Assembly: GCA_015069575.1 (NCBI GenBank)
Contig: SVIH01000009.1
Location: 1-64,000, forward strand
Direction of reading: 5' to 3'
Source of the DNA: Clostridiales bacterium
Lineage (GTDB): Bacteria > Bacillota > Clostridia > Christensenellales > QALW01
Length of the DNA: 64,000 nucleotides
Part shown: one piece after another, positions 32,828 through 41,671 of the stretch
Numbering within the stretch: the first letter of the stretch is position 1
Layout of the letters: each line of letters begins with the position of its first letter
Translations under genes and position numbers: made by a program
Notes under the pieces: generated by a model
What the model was told of the DNA's origin: nothing
Seen by the model: the letters and a program-made list of their open reading frames with translations, nothing else
The model's database searches: none

Positions 32828-35638
32828 ATGGCTTTATTTAATACAGAAGATTATATTAAAAAGGTGATGGAATCTGAATCTATTGATGATTGCCCCAAAG
32901 TACCTTTGCCTGAAATTGAAGAAAAACAAAATTACATATTTATAAGTTATTCTCACAAGGATTATAAACAGGTGTTTTCCGATTTAGCGTTAATGTATCA
33001 AAAAGGCGTGCGCTTTTGGTATGATTATGATCTTGAAGCAGGTAAAAACTGGAATAAGGAAGCCTTTAAAAAGATAAGAGATCCCCGTTGTAGCGGTGTT
33101 ATTTTCTATTTAAGTGAAAACTTGTTTTTAAGCCAGTCGGTTATTGAAGAAATCCGCATAACTTTAGGCTTAGATCACGATAATCAGCAAACAGATGACC
33201 CTGTAAACTATTTTAGTGTAAACTTAACTGAAAACAGACCTTCTGATATTATTTTTAAAGCAAGGGCAAGTATGACTGACGAGGAATGGATCGCAAGGGG
33301 CTATGATGGTGACTGGAACTTAACCCTTTTAACTGCCTTCAGGGATAAGGCAACCTATGTTAAATTTAATGCGCCCGACCATAATGAACAGCTTATTACA
33401 CAAATCAAAAAGAACTTTAATGTTATGGATGATTTAAGCAATAAGCAAGGCAAATACGAAGGTGAAATGCTTAATGGCAAGCGCCACGGTTATGGCAAAG
33501 CAACTTATGATAATGGTTTAATTTACGAAGGCTATTGGGAAAATGATCAAAAGCACGGAAAGGGTAAATATACTTATCCTGAAAGTAGTAAATCCGAATA
33601 CTTTGAAGGTACTTTTGCTAATGATGTTATTCAGGGTTACGGCGTGTATCAGGTTAAAAACGGTACAAAATACGAAGGTAATTTTACAGATGGTAAAACT
33701 ACCGGTTATTTTACCGCCACTTATACTAATGGCGAAGTTTATATCGGTCAGCTTGTAAATTCAATACGTCAGGGCAAGGGCAAACTTATTTATAATGAAA
33801 AAGATATCCGTGATTATTATGAAGGCGATTGGGATAACGGGAACCGCCACGGCGAAGGTACGCTTCTTTGGAAGAGTGGCCAAAAATACACAGGTCAGTG
33901 GGGAAGTAATGTGCTTAACGGCAAAGGAAGAATGGATTATGCCGAAACTAGTACATGGCTTTCCTACGAAGGCGAATATAAAAACGATAAAAAAGAAGGC
34001 CACGGCAAAATGGAATACCGTAATGGTGATTCCTGGGAAGGTGAATTTAAAAACGACAGCAAATATACAGGTGTTGGCACGGTAGTTTATAACGATGGCA
34101 GAAAATATACGGGCGAGCTTAAAGAACTTAAATTTGAGGGACAGGGCACCATTACTTATACTAGCGGTGAAACCTATACAGGTGAATTTAAAAATGACAA
34201 ACGCGAAGGCTTTGGTAAATGCGTTTATTCTAGCGGCAGAGTTTATGAAGGCCAGTGGAAAGATAACAAGTGGGACGGCATAGGTAAGGTTACTTATGAA
34301 AAAGGCAATAAATGGATATCCTATGAAGGCGAGCTTAAAGAAGATAAAATTACCGGCACAGGTAAAATAACTTATGCTGAAAGTAGCAAAATGCTAACCT
34401 ATGAAGGCGGTATGCTTGAAGCATTACGGCACGGTGAAGGCACTTTAATCTGGAAAAACGGTGCCCGTTTTCAAGGGGATTGGGTTAAAGGCATCTGGGA
34501 AGGCAAGGGCCGTCTTGATTACGAAGAAGGTAACGAATGGCTTTATTACGAAGGTGAGTATAAAAACGATAAAAGAGAAGGCTTTGGCAAAGTAGAATAC
34601 CGCAACGGTGAAACATGGGAAGGCATCTGGAAAGAAGGCGGTAGATATACAGGTGTTGGTACCTTAGTATATACCGGTGGCAATAAATATGTTGGCGAAA
34701 TTAAAGAATTTAAAAGGGATGGTACAGGCACATACATTCAAACCAACGGTGAAAGCTACGAGGGTGAATTTAAAAACGATTTATATGATGGCAAGGGAAA
34801 ACTTATTTATCCTAAAAATAACAATGTTATTTCATATAGCGGTGAATTTAAAGAAGGTATGCGTCACGGCAACGGAAAGCTGATTTTTGCTACGGGTGAT
34901 ATTTATGAAGGCCAATGGTTTTTAGATAAACGCCACGGTTACGGTGTAACAACCTATGCTATGAATAAAGGTCTTTATAAACAATATCGGGGCGGATGGC
35001 TTAACAGTAAGGAACATTTTTACGGTGAGTATACTATGCTTGATGGTTCAAAGAGAACGGGTATGCTTGAAGATGGTTTGCTTAACGGTGCAGGCACTAT
35101 TGTTAATAAGCACGGTAGAGCAAAACGCGTAATATGGAAAAACGGTACCCTTGACCCACAATCCAATAAGTTTACCAGATGGCTTTGGAATTCAATGCAG
35201 AATGTGAATGGCTATACAGGCGAAGAAAAGAACGGTGTTCCTGATGGTTTTGGCGTATATCATTATGATGATGGCAGTGTTTACGAAGGTAATTTTAAAG
35301 ATGGCAAGTACGAAGGCTCAGGGCGTTTGGTTGATAGGTTAGGCAACGAATACATAGGTGATTTTAAAAACGGTAAGCTTAACGGAAAATGTTCAATAAA
35401 CAACGGTGATTGGAAGTACGTAGGTCAGTGTGTTGATGATGAGATGCACGGCGAAGGTGAATTGCATATAAAATTCTATTATTATGTCGGCACCTTTGAG
35501 CATAATCAACCTAAAGGCGAAGGCTATGTAACAGGCATATCAGGAAATAAATATAAATTTATTGACGATAAGTGTACCGATGAAAAAGCAGCTGATGTAA
35601 TCAAAGATTTCTTTAAAACAACTATTACTTTAAGATAA
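32828..35638 (+). CDS. TIR domain protein with about 28 MORN repeats
   Basis: 936 residues. An N-terminal TIR-like domain (about 34-195) has YIFISYSHKDY, VRFWYDYDLEAGKNW and SENLFLSQSVIEEIRITL, whose Glu is a candidate NADase residue. Residues about 210-910 are an unbroken series of about 28 MORN repeats (YEGxWxNGxxHGxGxxxY), including a duplicated block of about 130 residues (around 329-460 and 523-655). There are no membrane segments. TIR domains cleave NAD+ or bind partners; MORN arrays bind lipids or scaffold proteins. Operon with a phosphatase. I know no described system with this composition. Confidence 0.85.
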   Translation: MALFNTEDYIKKVMESESIDDCPKVPLPEIEEKQNYIFISYSHKDYKQVFSDLALMYQKGVRFWYDYDLEAGKNWNKEAFKKIRDPRCSGVIFYLSENLFLSQSVIEEIRITLGLDHDNQQTDDPVNYFSVNLTENRPSDIIFKARASMTDEEWIARGYDGDWNLTLLTAFRDKATYVKFNAPDHNEQLITQIKKNFNVMDDLSNKQGKYEGEMLNGKRHGYGKATYDNGLIYEGYWENDQKHGKGKYTYPESSKSEYFEGTFANDVIQGYGVYQVKNGTKYEGNFTDGKTTGYFTATYTNGEVYIGQLVNSIRQGKGKLIYNEKDIRDYYEGDWDNGNRHGEGTLLWKSGQKYTGQWGSNVLNGKGRMDYAETSTWLSYEGEYKNDKKEGHGKMEYRNGDSWEGEFKNDSKYTGVGTVVYNDGRKYTGELKELKFEGQGTITYTSGETYTGEFKNDKREGFGKCVYSSGRVYEGQWKDNKWDGIGKVTYEKGNKWISYEGELKEDKITGTGKITYAESSKMLTYEGGMLEALRHGEGTLIWKNGARFQGDWVKGIWEGKGRLDYEEGNEWLYYEGEYKNDKREGFGKVEYRNGETWEGIWKEGGRYTGVGTLVYTGGNKYVGEIKEFKRDGTGTYIQTNGESYEGEFKNDLYDGKGKLIYPKNNNVISYSGEFKEGMRHGNGKLIFATGDIYEGQWFLDKRHGYGVTTYAMNKGLYKQYRGGWLNSKEHFYGEYTMLDGSKRTGMLEDGLLNGAGTIVNKHGRAKRVIWKNGTLDPQSNKFTRWLWNSMQNVNGYTGEEKNGVPDGFGVYHYDDGSVYEGNFKDGKYEGSGRLVDRLGNEYIGDFKNGKLNGKCSINNGDWKYVGQCVDDEMHGEGELHIKFYYYVGTFEHNQPKGEGYVTGISGNKYKFIDDKCTDEKAADVIKDFFKTTITLR

Positions 35639-35671
35639 AAAAATCGCAACCTCAAAAGGTTGCGTTTTTTT
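35636..35671. terminator. Bidirectional terminator between TIR-MORN and RyR operons
   Basis: Stem AAATCGCAACC / GGTTGCG plus flanking A/T pairs, loop tcaaaa. Confidence 0.88.
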
Positions 35672-35948
35672 ATTTCTCAATTTTATAACCAAGTGAAATT
35701 ATAACTTTTAATGTTTCCAGGGCAGTATTGCGGTCATAGTCTTTTTCTATTTCAGGTAATTGGCTATAAGGCACAAGGCAAGGTGTTTCTTTTTTATCTT
35801 CATCGCGTTTTGCACCGTATTTCCAGCCTTCGTTTATTCTGTTTTTTGCCCAAACATTATGAACATTTTCTGCAATTTTTTCAGTTAGTTCTTTTAATTC
35901 GGGGGATAAAACAATATCTTTTGTGTCAATAGGCTCTGGATTAAACAT
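35670..35948 (-). CDS. Stand-alone RyR domain protein
   Basis: 92 residues, almost entirely one RyR domain: AENVHNVWAKNRINEGWKYG, then PCLVPYSQLPEIEKDYDRNT and LKVIISLGYKI. These are the conserved His-Trp, GW-YG and LVPY-L-EK-D segments of the repeat first named in ryanodine receptors. In bacteria RyR domains occur in putative nucleotide-signalling and conflict systems. It follows the channel-like gene by 1 nt, with AAGGAG inside that gene's end, so it is co-translated. Confidence 0.88.
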   Translation of the reverse strand: MFNPEPIDTKDIVLSPELKELTEKIAENVHNVWAKNRINEGWKYGAKRDEDKKETPCLVPYSQLPEIEKDYDRNTALETLKVIISLGYKIEK

Positions 35949-35949
35949 A

Positions 35950-37857
35950 TCATTTCTCCTTATCTAATTGGGTGGCAACTTCAAAAATAGCAGGGATTTC
36001 ACGAACTATCATAATATCGTATTTTTTAAACTCTGCAAGTTTATAACCCTTTTCTTTTGCGATTAAATTGTATTCGTTTTCCAAATCGTCAAGGTCGTCC
36101 CAAGGAATAATGCATGGATGCCCTTTTGAAATCAGGTCCTTATGATTTTTAGTTTCGTTGGCGTATTTTTTAATATCGTCTATGGTGGTTGAATTATAAC
36201 CTTCTGTTGCCATAAAGGCGTTCCAACGCAAATGTTCGTTTTTGCTTAATTTTAATAAAAGTTTTTCGTCTTGAATTAAGCGTTTGTATTCTTCTATTTC
36301 TTCAATATTTGGGAACGCGTCTTTTAAAACACCGCTTGCAAAAAGTTTTGCATTTAAGTGAATAGCCGCTGCCATCGAATTGCGCCTGTCGTATTCTTTA
36401 GTTTTAAAATCGTGGTTTGCCATCTTAAAGATTTCAGAATTTTTATCTTCCGTAAGAGCGCCCCAGTATGCAAGATGTACTGCAAAAGCAAGGTTTTCCA
36501 GATGTGAATTAAAGATGGTGTTCTTTGAATAAATGGATTCCAAAGTGCCAAACAAGTGAATATTTCTGTTTTCTAAAAAGGCGGAATTTTCAAAAAGTGA
36601 ATGTGTTTTTTTGCTTGAACGCACTCTTGTAAAAAATTGCGGTAATTTTTCCTTATCAAAATCTCTTTTTTGCCTGAAAATTCTGTAAAACTTTTCAGTA
36701 ATAGTAAAGTTGAGTCCGTCATCACCCATACAAACAAAAACATGGGTGGCATCTGAACTGTTATTCTTATTAAAGAATGCCACATCAAATGTTTGACTTA
36801 AAACATCAGCGTTAATAAATTCAATGGTATCATCATTTTTTAATAAAGGACATTCTGCTAAAAACTGCCCTTTAATTTTATCGGCATTTTTATCATAAGC
36901 TCTGATTTTAAGGTTAAGCCCTTCAATCTGACCTGCCCAATAAACAGTTTTAAGCATACGGATTCCATAATTGCCTAAACCGATAAGCGCAACAGAAATT
37001 TCTTTAAAGCCTGAAGGTAAAATATAAAGGGGATGTTCAAAAACAAGGTGACTGCAAAGTAAAGCAGTTTCGTCAATACACCTTACTTCAACGTTTGAAT
37101 TTTTATTAATTAAACTTTCTAAAAAGTCAACATTTGCGCCACTGTTACAAAAAGCATAAATAATGGTTTTAACATCTTTCTTTTCCTGAATCTTTGTTAT
37201 TAAACCTTGCGCAAGATCAACATTGTTATCTTCATCTTTTTCAATTAAATATATATGATATTTTTTATTTTTAAATAATTTTAATCCAAAAACAGAACCG
37301 TGTAAAAGCAGAGCGCCTTCTTTCCTTGCACCTGTTTTTAAGCCTTCGTCACAATCCTTTGCATTTAAAAAGATAATTTTGCCGTCTTTATCAATGGTCT
37401 TTGCAAGGCTTAATGATTTTTCGTTTAATGCAGAAAAAACATAGCACTTTTCTTTAATGGATAAAGTATATCTGATTCTGTCAAAAGCATCGCCTATAAA
37501 GGAAATTATTAACCCTGATGTTACGATAGGGCAAATAATATAGCAAAGATAATTGATTATCAAGTAAGCGCTTTTTAAAAATCCCGAAAGCTGAATATCT
37601 GCTAAAAATTCATAGTCCTGCCCGCCACCTAAGGTTTTAAGGGCATAAATAAGGGATTGTAAAACAGCATATAAACCGTCAGAAATACACTTAACCCCAT
37701 TAAAAAATACAGGCAAAATCATAACAAAACTTGCAAATAAAGTGCCCGTCATAATTAAAGAAATACATCCTTTGATTCTATGGCGGTTATTAAAAGCCAT
37801 AAATCCGGAAATTAATAAAATGATAATACCGATAATAAAAGAAATAATTTCAAACAT
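35950..37857 (-). CDS. Channel-like membrane protein with two NAD-binding-type lobes and C-terminal RyR domain
   Basis: 635 residues from ATG 37857 (AAGGGAAA upstream). Three or four hydrophobic segments (about 1-22, 29-53 and 95-122) surround a re-entrant-looking stretch ending TLGGG. Two Rossmann-like lobes follow: about 135-270 (CYVFSALNEKSLSLAKTI) and about 285-440 (VALIGLGNYGIRML), as in RCK/TrkA-N domains of ligand-gated K+ channels. The C-terminus (about 545-615) is a RyR-like domain (EHLRWNAFMATEGYN, PCIIPWDDLDDLENEY). A canonical TVGYG filter is absent, so ion selectivity is unknown. Confidence 0.75.
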   Translation of the reverse strand: MFEIISFIIGIIILLISGFMAFNNRHRIKGCISLIMTGTLFASFVMILPVFFNGVKCISDGLYAVLQSLIYALKTLGGGQDYEFLADIQLSGFLKSAYLIINYLCYIICPIVTSGLIISFIGDAFDRIRYTLSIKEKCYVFSALNEKSLSLAKTIDKDGKIIFLNAKDCDEGLKTGARKEGALLLHGSVFGLKLFKNKKYHIYLIEKDEDNNVDLAQGLITKIQEKKDVKTIIYAFCNSGANVDFLESLINKNSNVEVRCIDETALLCSHLVFEHPLYILPSGFKEISVALIGLGNYGIRMLKTVYWAGQIEGLNLKIRAYDKNADKIKGQFLAECPLLKNDDTIEFINADVLSQTFDVAFFNKNNSSDATHVFVCMGDDGLNFTITEKFYRIFRQKRDFDKEKLPQFFTRVRSSKKTHSLFENSAFLENRNIHLFGTLESIYSKNTIFNSHLENLAFAVHLAYWGALTEDKNSEIFKMANHDFKTKEYDRRNSMAAAIHLNAKLFASGVLKDAFPNIEEIEEYKRLIQDEKLLLKLSKNEHLRWNAFMATEGYNSTTIDDIKKYANETKNHKDLISKGHPCIIPWDDLDDLENEYNLIAKEKGYKLAEFKKYDIMIVREIPAIFEVATQLDKEK

Positions 37858-37959
37858 AATTTTTTCCCTTGCATTTTTAATTATGATAATTATACAACAT
37901 TTTGAAACAAATTGCAAATTTTATTAAAAACAGATTATTAGCAAAAAAATTTTTAAATT

Positions 37960-37967
37960 CATATTAT
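37960..37967 (+). promoter_or_regulatory. Possible sigma-E -10 element of the cotJ operon
   Basis: CATATTAT upstream of cotJA resembles the sigma-E -10. cotJ is sigma-E dependent in B. subtilis. AT-rich context weakens the match. Confidence 0.35.
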
Positions 37968-38017
37968 GTATTAGCAGAGTCTTTCTGTTAAAAACGTTTG
38001 AAAGGATTTTTTTGTAT

Positions 38018-38194
38018 ATGCAAAAAATTTGTATAAAAGACGAAGATCTAGCTGTTTTAAACAGCTTTCCTTTAGGCAAAGCATATGTGCCATACCAAAG
38101 ATTTACAAGCCCTGTTTCACCTGAAAAGGCATTGGAAATGGGCACTATCTGGCAGGAACTTTATCAGCCTTATCATAAAGGAGGAAAATTTTAA
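38018..38194 (+). CDS. cotJA: Spore coat associated protein CotJA
   Basis: 58 residues from ATG 38018; TTG 38012 is an alternative with a closer AAAGGA. The sequence LGKAYVPYQRFTSPVSPEKALEMGTIWQELYQPY is the CotJA signature. In sporulating Firmicutes cotJA-cotJB-cotJC encode inner coat proteins made in the mother cell. The TAA overlaps the ATG of cotJB (TAATG), so the genes are coupled. Confidence 0.92.
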   Translation: MQKICIKDEDLAVLNSFPLGKAYVPYQRFTSPVSPEKALEMGTIWQELYQPYHKGGKF

Positions 38195-38439
38195 TGAACC
38201 AGAAAGAAATGATGAAAAGACTTCAACAGTTAGGTTTTACCTTAGTTGAATTAAACCTTTATCTTGATACCCATCCTGATTGCGTAAAAGCTCGTGAACT
38301 TTATAACCGATATTCTCAAGAACAGGCTATGTTAAGGGAACAGTATTTTCAAAAGTACGGTCCAACCCTTAACTTTGGCGTTTGTCCTGCAGGGGACAGT
38401 TTTTCCTGGGTAAATTCACCTTGGCCATGGGAAAATTAA
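38194..38439 (+). CDS. cotJB: Spore coat protein CotJB
   Basis: 81 residues. LQQLGFTLVELNLYLDTHPDC, YNRYSQEQAMLREQY and the C-terminal WPWEN are characteristic of CotJB. AGGAGG lies in the end of cotJA. The gene is intact and followed 16 nt later by the 5' part of cotJC. Confidence 0.94.
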   Translation: MNQKEMMKRLQQLGFTLVELNLYLDTHPDCVKARELYNRYSQEQAMLREQYFQKYGPTLNFGVCPAGDSFSWVNSPWPWEN

Positions 38440-38455
38440 GAAAGGGGTAAAAGAT

Positions 38456-38656
38456 ATGTGGATTTATGAAAAAAAGTTACAGTTTCCTGTAGATATTAAA
38501 ATGAAGGATTTAAAAATGGCAAAGTTTCTCTTTGCTCAGTACGGCGGACCTGATAGTGAATTAAGTGCTTCTCAAACATACCTTGCACAGCGCTACACTA
38601 TGCCAACGCCCGAAACAAAGGCTCTCTTAAATGATATCGGTATATCGTTACGTTAG
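38456..38656 (+). pseudogene. cotJC: cotJC, 5' part of a gene split by the 13.4 kb element
   Basis: Sixty-two codons (MWIYEKKLQFPVDI ... TKALLNDIG) match the N-terminus of the manganese-catalase-like CotJC. After GG 38639-38640 the frame enters the element and ends four codons later (ISLR, TAG). The missing C-terminal part is intact and in frame at 52057-52447. Joining both at the shared GG gives 191 codons, a normal CotJC length (B. subtilis 189). AAAGGGG precedes the ATG. Confidence 0.93.
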
Positions 38657-38664
38657 TTGTGCAT
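38620..38664. other. attL of the cotJC element
   Basis: Half cotJC (to 38638), GG at 38639-38640, then tatatcgtta and the arm CGTTAGTTGTGCAT (38651-38664). The arm is the exact reverse complement of 52031-52044 at the other end. Confidence 0.88.
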
Positions 38665-38692
38665 TGACATTCCCATTTAAATATAATATAAT
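38664..38692 (+). promoter_or_regulatory. Consensus promoter of the recombinase operon, overlapping attL
   Basis: TTGACA (38664-38669), 17 bp, TATAAT (38687-38692). The first base of the -35 is the last base of the att arm, so recombinase bound to attL could repress its own promoter. Confidence 0.85.
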
Positions 38693-38730
38693 CGGAAAGG
38701 AGATGAATATAACAAAAGGAGAGCATTTAG

Positions 38731-39036
38731 GTGGATACTATTGAATTCATTGTTGGCAAAATTGTAGAAAAAAACGGTGCTGATGCGAAACGCTTTATTA
38801 TAAAAAAGGACGAGTTTCTAAATACATTTGTTAAAGAATATACTGTTATCATAAAGCAAAGTGTTGAAAGGACCAATATGATAACAAATCCGGAAATTTT
38901 AACTTCCAACATTGATATTTCAAATATCGCGGAGCTGCAAAAGGCAATTACTAAGCATTTATTTACCAAACTACACACTAATAATTTAATCAGTGAAAGA
39001 GAGTTTGATGAGTTATGCAAAGGAGAATCTTTATAA
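38731..39036 (+). CDS. Small protein upstream of the recombinase, SHOCT-like C-terminus
   Basis: 101 residues from GTG 38731 (AAAGGAG upstream). Mostly helical. The last ~25 residues (LHTNNLISEREFDELCKGE) resemble a SHOCT oligomerisation/binding motif. It overlaps the recombinase start by 22 nt, so the two are coupled. A position directly beside the integrase would suit a recombination directionality or accessory factor, but nothing in the sequence proves it. Confidence 0.65.
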   Translation: MDTIEFIVGKIVEKNGADAKRFIIKKDEFLNTFVKEYTVIIKQSVERTNMITNPEILTSNIDISNIAELQKAITKHLFTKLHTNNLISEREFDELCKGESL

Positions 39037-40832
39037 ATAATATGCAATTCAATGATGATATTTTTGGTTTGGATACCAAAAACGCCGTAAGTTCATATGG
39101 TGTGTATACCGAAGAAGCAAAACCCAAAATGCCTTTGATATATGAAACAGAACGAAGTATAAACGTGTGTGCATACTGTCGAGTTTCTACGGACAAGCGG
39201 GACCAGGCAAACAGCTTTGAAGCGCAACAGGACTACTTTAATGAAGCTTTTAGTCGCAGAAAAAATTGGAAGCTTAAAACTATATTTGCAGATAATGGAA
39301 TCAGCGGTACTTCACTTAAAAATCGAGATAGCTTTGAACAAATGATAAGGGAAGCAAGGGCAGGAAAATATCAGCTTATTATAACAAAAAGCGTTTCGCG
39401 TTTTTCAAGGAACGTTCAACATATTATGAGTTTTGTAGAAGAATTACGCGAACTTGGCGTTTACATATGGTTTATTACAGATAAAATTTGTACCGATGAT
39501 GAAAACTACCGTAAAGCACTTATTGCTGCGTCTGATGCCGCAGAAGCAGAAAGTAGAGCAGCATCTGAGCGAGTTCGTTGGGGACAAAGGTACAAAATGC
39601 AACAAGGTGTTGTGTTCGGCCGCAAGGAAATGTTTGGCTATAACATCAAAAGAGACGAAGATGGAAAACAGTTTTTTGAAATAATACCCGATGAAGCAGA
39701 AATTGTTCGCCGCATATTTAGAATGTACGCAGATGGCTTGGGCACTTTTAAAATAGCACGTCGATTAGAGGAAGAAGGAATTAAAACAAAAAGGTACAAA
39801 AATGGTTGGTCTAACACCGTTATTCTTAAAATACTCCGCAATGAAAAATATGTCGGGGATTTAAAGCAAGGTAAAACCTATACAACGGACTATATTTCCC
39901 ATAAAAAGAAATACAACCGTGGAGAATATGCAACGCATTTTGCACCAAACCACCACGCTGAAAGTGCTATCGTTAGCCGAGACCTCTGGGAGCTTGTGCA
40001 AAAGAAATTAGAAGAAAATACCCCTTCAGACGAAGTGAAGAAAAAGCATAGCAACCGCTATTGGTGTAGCGGAAAGGTGTTTTGTGGGGAATGTGGCTCG
40101 CGTTATGTTTCTCATATTAAACATTTAAAAAACGGTGGTATTCATAAAGCCTGGAAATGTTGGGAAAATCAACAATACGGATATAAAAAACAACGGCTAA
40201 TAAATGGCGAGCCGGTTATAGATGAAGAAACAGGCGTAATAATAGAAATTGGGTGCAACAATCAAAGCGTTAATGACAAAGTGTTAAAGCAAGGCGTGCA
40301 TGATATACTGGAAGTTGTTATTGGCCCCATAATGCATAAAAATTACGAAAAATTAAAAGCAATAATATTAAAACGCAAAAAAGAAGATACCACCGAAACA
40401 AAGATAAAGAAGTTGGAAAAAAGACTAATTTCATTAGAAGATGAATGCGCAGATATAACACGACATATTTTAAAATCTCAAAGAGAAGATGAAATTGTGC
40501 CAATGGGTTTGCTTTTAGCACAAAAGCAGGTGGAAGAAGAAATAACTGCTACACAAAACGCAATAAATGAGTTGCGAAGAACAGAAAAAAATTACGATGT
40601 AGAAAATGCCGAAATGCTTTTAAAACTAGACAAACTCAAGGAGATTGTAGAACTTAAAGACGATAAAATAACAGAAGATATATATAGAAGTATTGTTGAC
40701 AAAATAGAAGTTTTTGATGGACATATACTGAAATATTATATCGCAGGTTGGGACAAGCCTATTGCTATGCAATATACGACAACAGGAAAACTGGATGCAT
40801 TTACAGTAGAGTTTGTAATATTGGAAGAATGA
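39015..40832 (+). CDS. Large serine recombinase
   Basis: 605 residues as framed; ATG 39042 is an alternative start. After a 48-residue extension comes the resolvase catalytic domain with nucleophile Ser58 in YCRVSTD and the SRFSRN helix (about 50-200). The recombinase domain (about 215-320, FGYNIKRDEDG ... SNTVILKILRNEKYVGD) and a zinc ribbon (CGECGSRY ... WKCW) follow, then a coiled coil (about 450-550). Such proteins integrate and excise elements at short att sites, here in cotJC. SpoIVCA of the B. subtilis skin element belongs to the same family. Confidence 0.94.
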   Translation: MQRRIFINNMQFNDDIFGLDTKNAVSSYGVYTEEAKPKMPLIYETERSINVCAYCRVSTDKRDQANSFEAQQDYFNEAFSRRKNWKLKTIFADNGISGTSLKNRDSFEQMIREARAGKYQLIITKSVSRFSRNVQHIMSFVEELRELGVYIWFITDKICTDDENYRKALIAASDAAEAESRAASERVRWGQRYKMQQGVVFGRKEMFGYNIKRDEDGKQFFEIIPDEAEIVRRIFRMYADGLGTFKIARRLEEEGIKTKRYKNGWSNTVILKILRNEKYVGDLKQGKTYTTDYISHKKKYNRGEYATHFAPNHHAESAIVSRDLWELVQKKLEENTPSDEVKKKHSNRYWCSGKVFCGECGSRYVSHIKHLKNGGIHKAWKCWENQQYGYKKQRLINGEPVIDEETGVIIEIGCNNQSVNDKVLKQGVHDILEVVIGPIMHKNYEKLKAIILKRKKEDTTETKIKKLEKRLISLEDECADITRHILKSQREDEIVPMGLLLAQKQVEEEITATQNAINELRRTEKNYDVENAEMLLKLDKLKEIVELKDDKITEDIYRSIVDKIEVFDGHILKYYIAGWDKPIAMQYTTTGKLDAFTVEFVILEE

Positions 40833-40889
40833 TTTATCATATGGAACAGATGTCCCGTTTTTGAGATTTTAGTATTATCGCATTGTAAT

Positions 40890-40936
40890 ACAACTGAAAA
40901 CAAAAAGTTGTTGATTTGTTAAAAATATGGTATAAT
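40890..40936 (+). promoter_or_regulatory. agr operon promoter with upstream dyad
   Basis: TTGTTG (40908-40913), 17 bp, TATAAT (40931-40936). ACAACT / AGTTGT, spaced 10 bp, overlaps the -35 and is a candidate site for the LytTR regulator. Confidence 0.5.
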
Positions 40937-40966
40937 TATTTTGAAATAAGATGATGAGGTTAAGCT

Positions 40967-41671
40967 ATGAATGTTGCAATATGCGATGATGATAAGGTGT
41001 TCCAAGAAAAAATAAGAACTCAACTTTCAAAAGTTGAGTTCTTCAAAAACAGCAATTATATATTCTGTGAAACAGGGGAGGATTTGTTGAAATCTTTTGA
41101 TTCAACTCAACCTTTTGATTTTGTTTTCTTAGATGTAGATATGCCGAAAATGAATGGGTTGGAGGCTGGAGAAACTCTTAATAAACTTTCGCCTAAAACA
41201 ATAATTATTTTTGTGTCCAGTTATCCGCAGTTTGCAATTGATGCTTTTGATTGTAATGCAATAGGTTATCTTCTTAAAGGTTGCAACCAAGAAAAATTCA
41301 ATAGAACTATAGAGAAAGCAATCTACAGATACAAAGATCTTAATACACAATTGCACTTAAAAACAGGAACTGAAATGGTTAAAGTAGACCTTAATACAAT
41401 ATTTTATGTTGAATACTCAAGGAAGTATTGCCAATATCATACTGCTAACGCTATATACGCAGTACGGCAACAGTTACATGAAGCGTTAACAGAATTAAAT
41501 CCGTTTGGATTTATACAAATATATCAATGCTATATTGTTAATTTAGCTAAAATTAAAAAGATTCAAACATCTAGCGTTGTTTTGGAAGGAGATACTGAAT
41601 TACCTATAAAAAGAGGAACCAGCAAGGAATTAATAAAAAAATATAACGACTATATGACCAAGAGGTGTTAA
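40967..41671 (+). CDS. AgrA-like response regulator (REC + LytTR)
   Basis: 234 residues. Receiver domain 1-120 with acidic pocket CDDD (6-9) and phospho-acceptor Asp56 in FLDVDMP. C-terminal LytTR DNA-binding domain (about 130-232) with FYVEYSRKYCQYHTA, RQQLHEALTELNPFGFIQIYQCYIVNL. It is stop-to-start coupled with the kinase gene. In agr circuits this type of protein activates the agr operon and target genes when the peptide is sensed. Confidence 0.9.
   Translation: MNVAICDDDKVFQEKIRTQLSKVEFFKNSNYIFCETGEDLLKSFDSTQPFDFVFLDVDMPKMNGLEAGETLNKLSPKTIIIFVSSYPQFAIDAFDCNAIGYLLKGCNQEKFNRTIEKAIYRYKDLNTQLHLKTGTEMVKVDLNTIFYVEYSRKYCQYHTANAIYAVRQQLHEALTELNPFGFIQIYQCYIVNLAKIKKIQTSSVVLEGDTELPIKRGTSKELIKKYNDYMTKRC

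Noticed and set aside
32828-35638. CRISPR or satellite-type DNA repeat
   Set aside because: The periodicity is at protein level (MORN repeats) with divergent codons, and there are no spacers.
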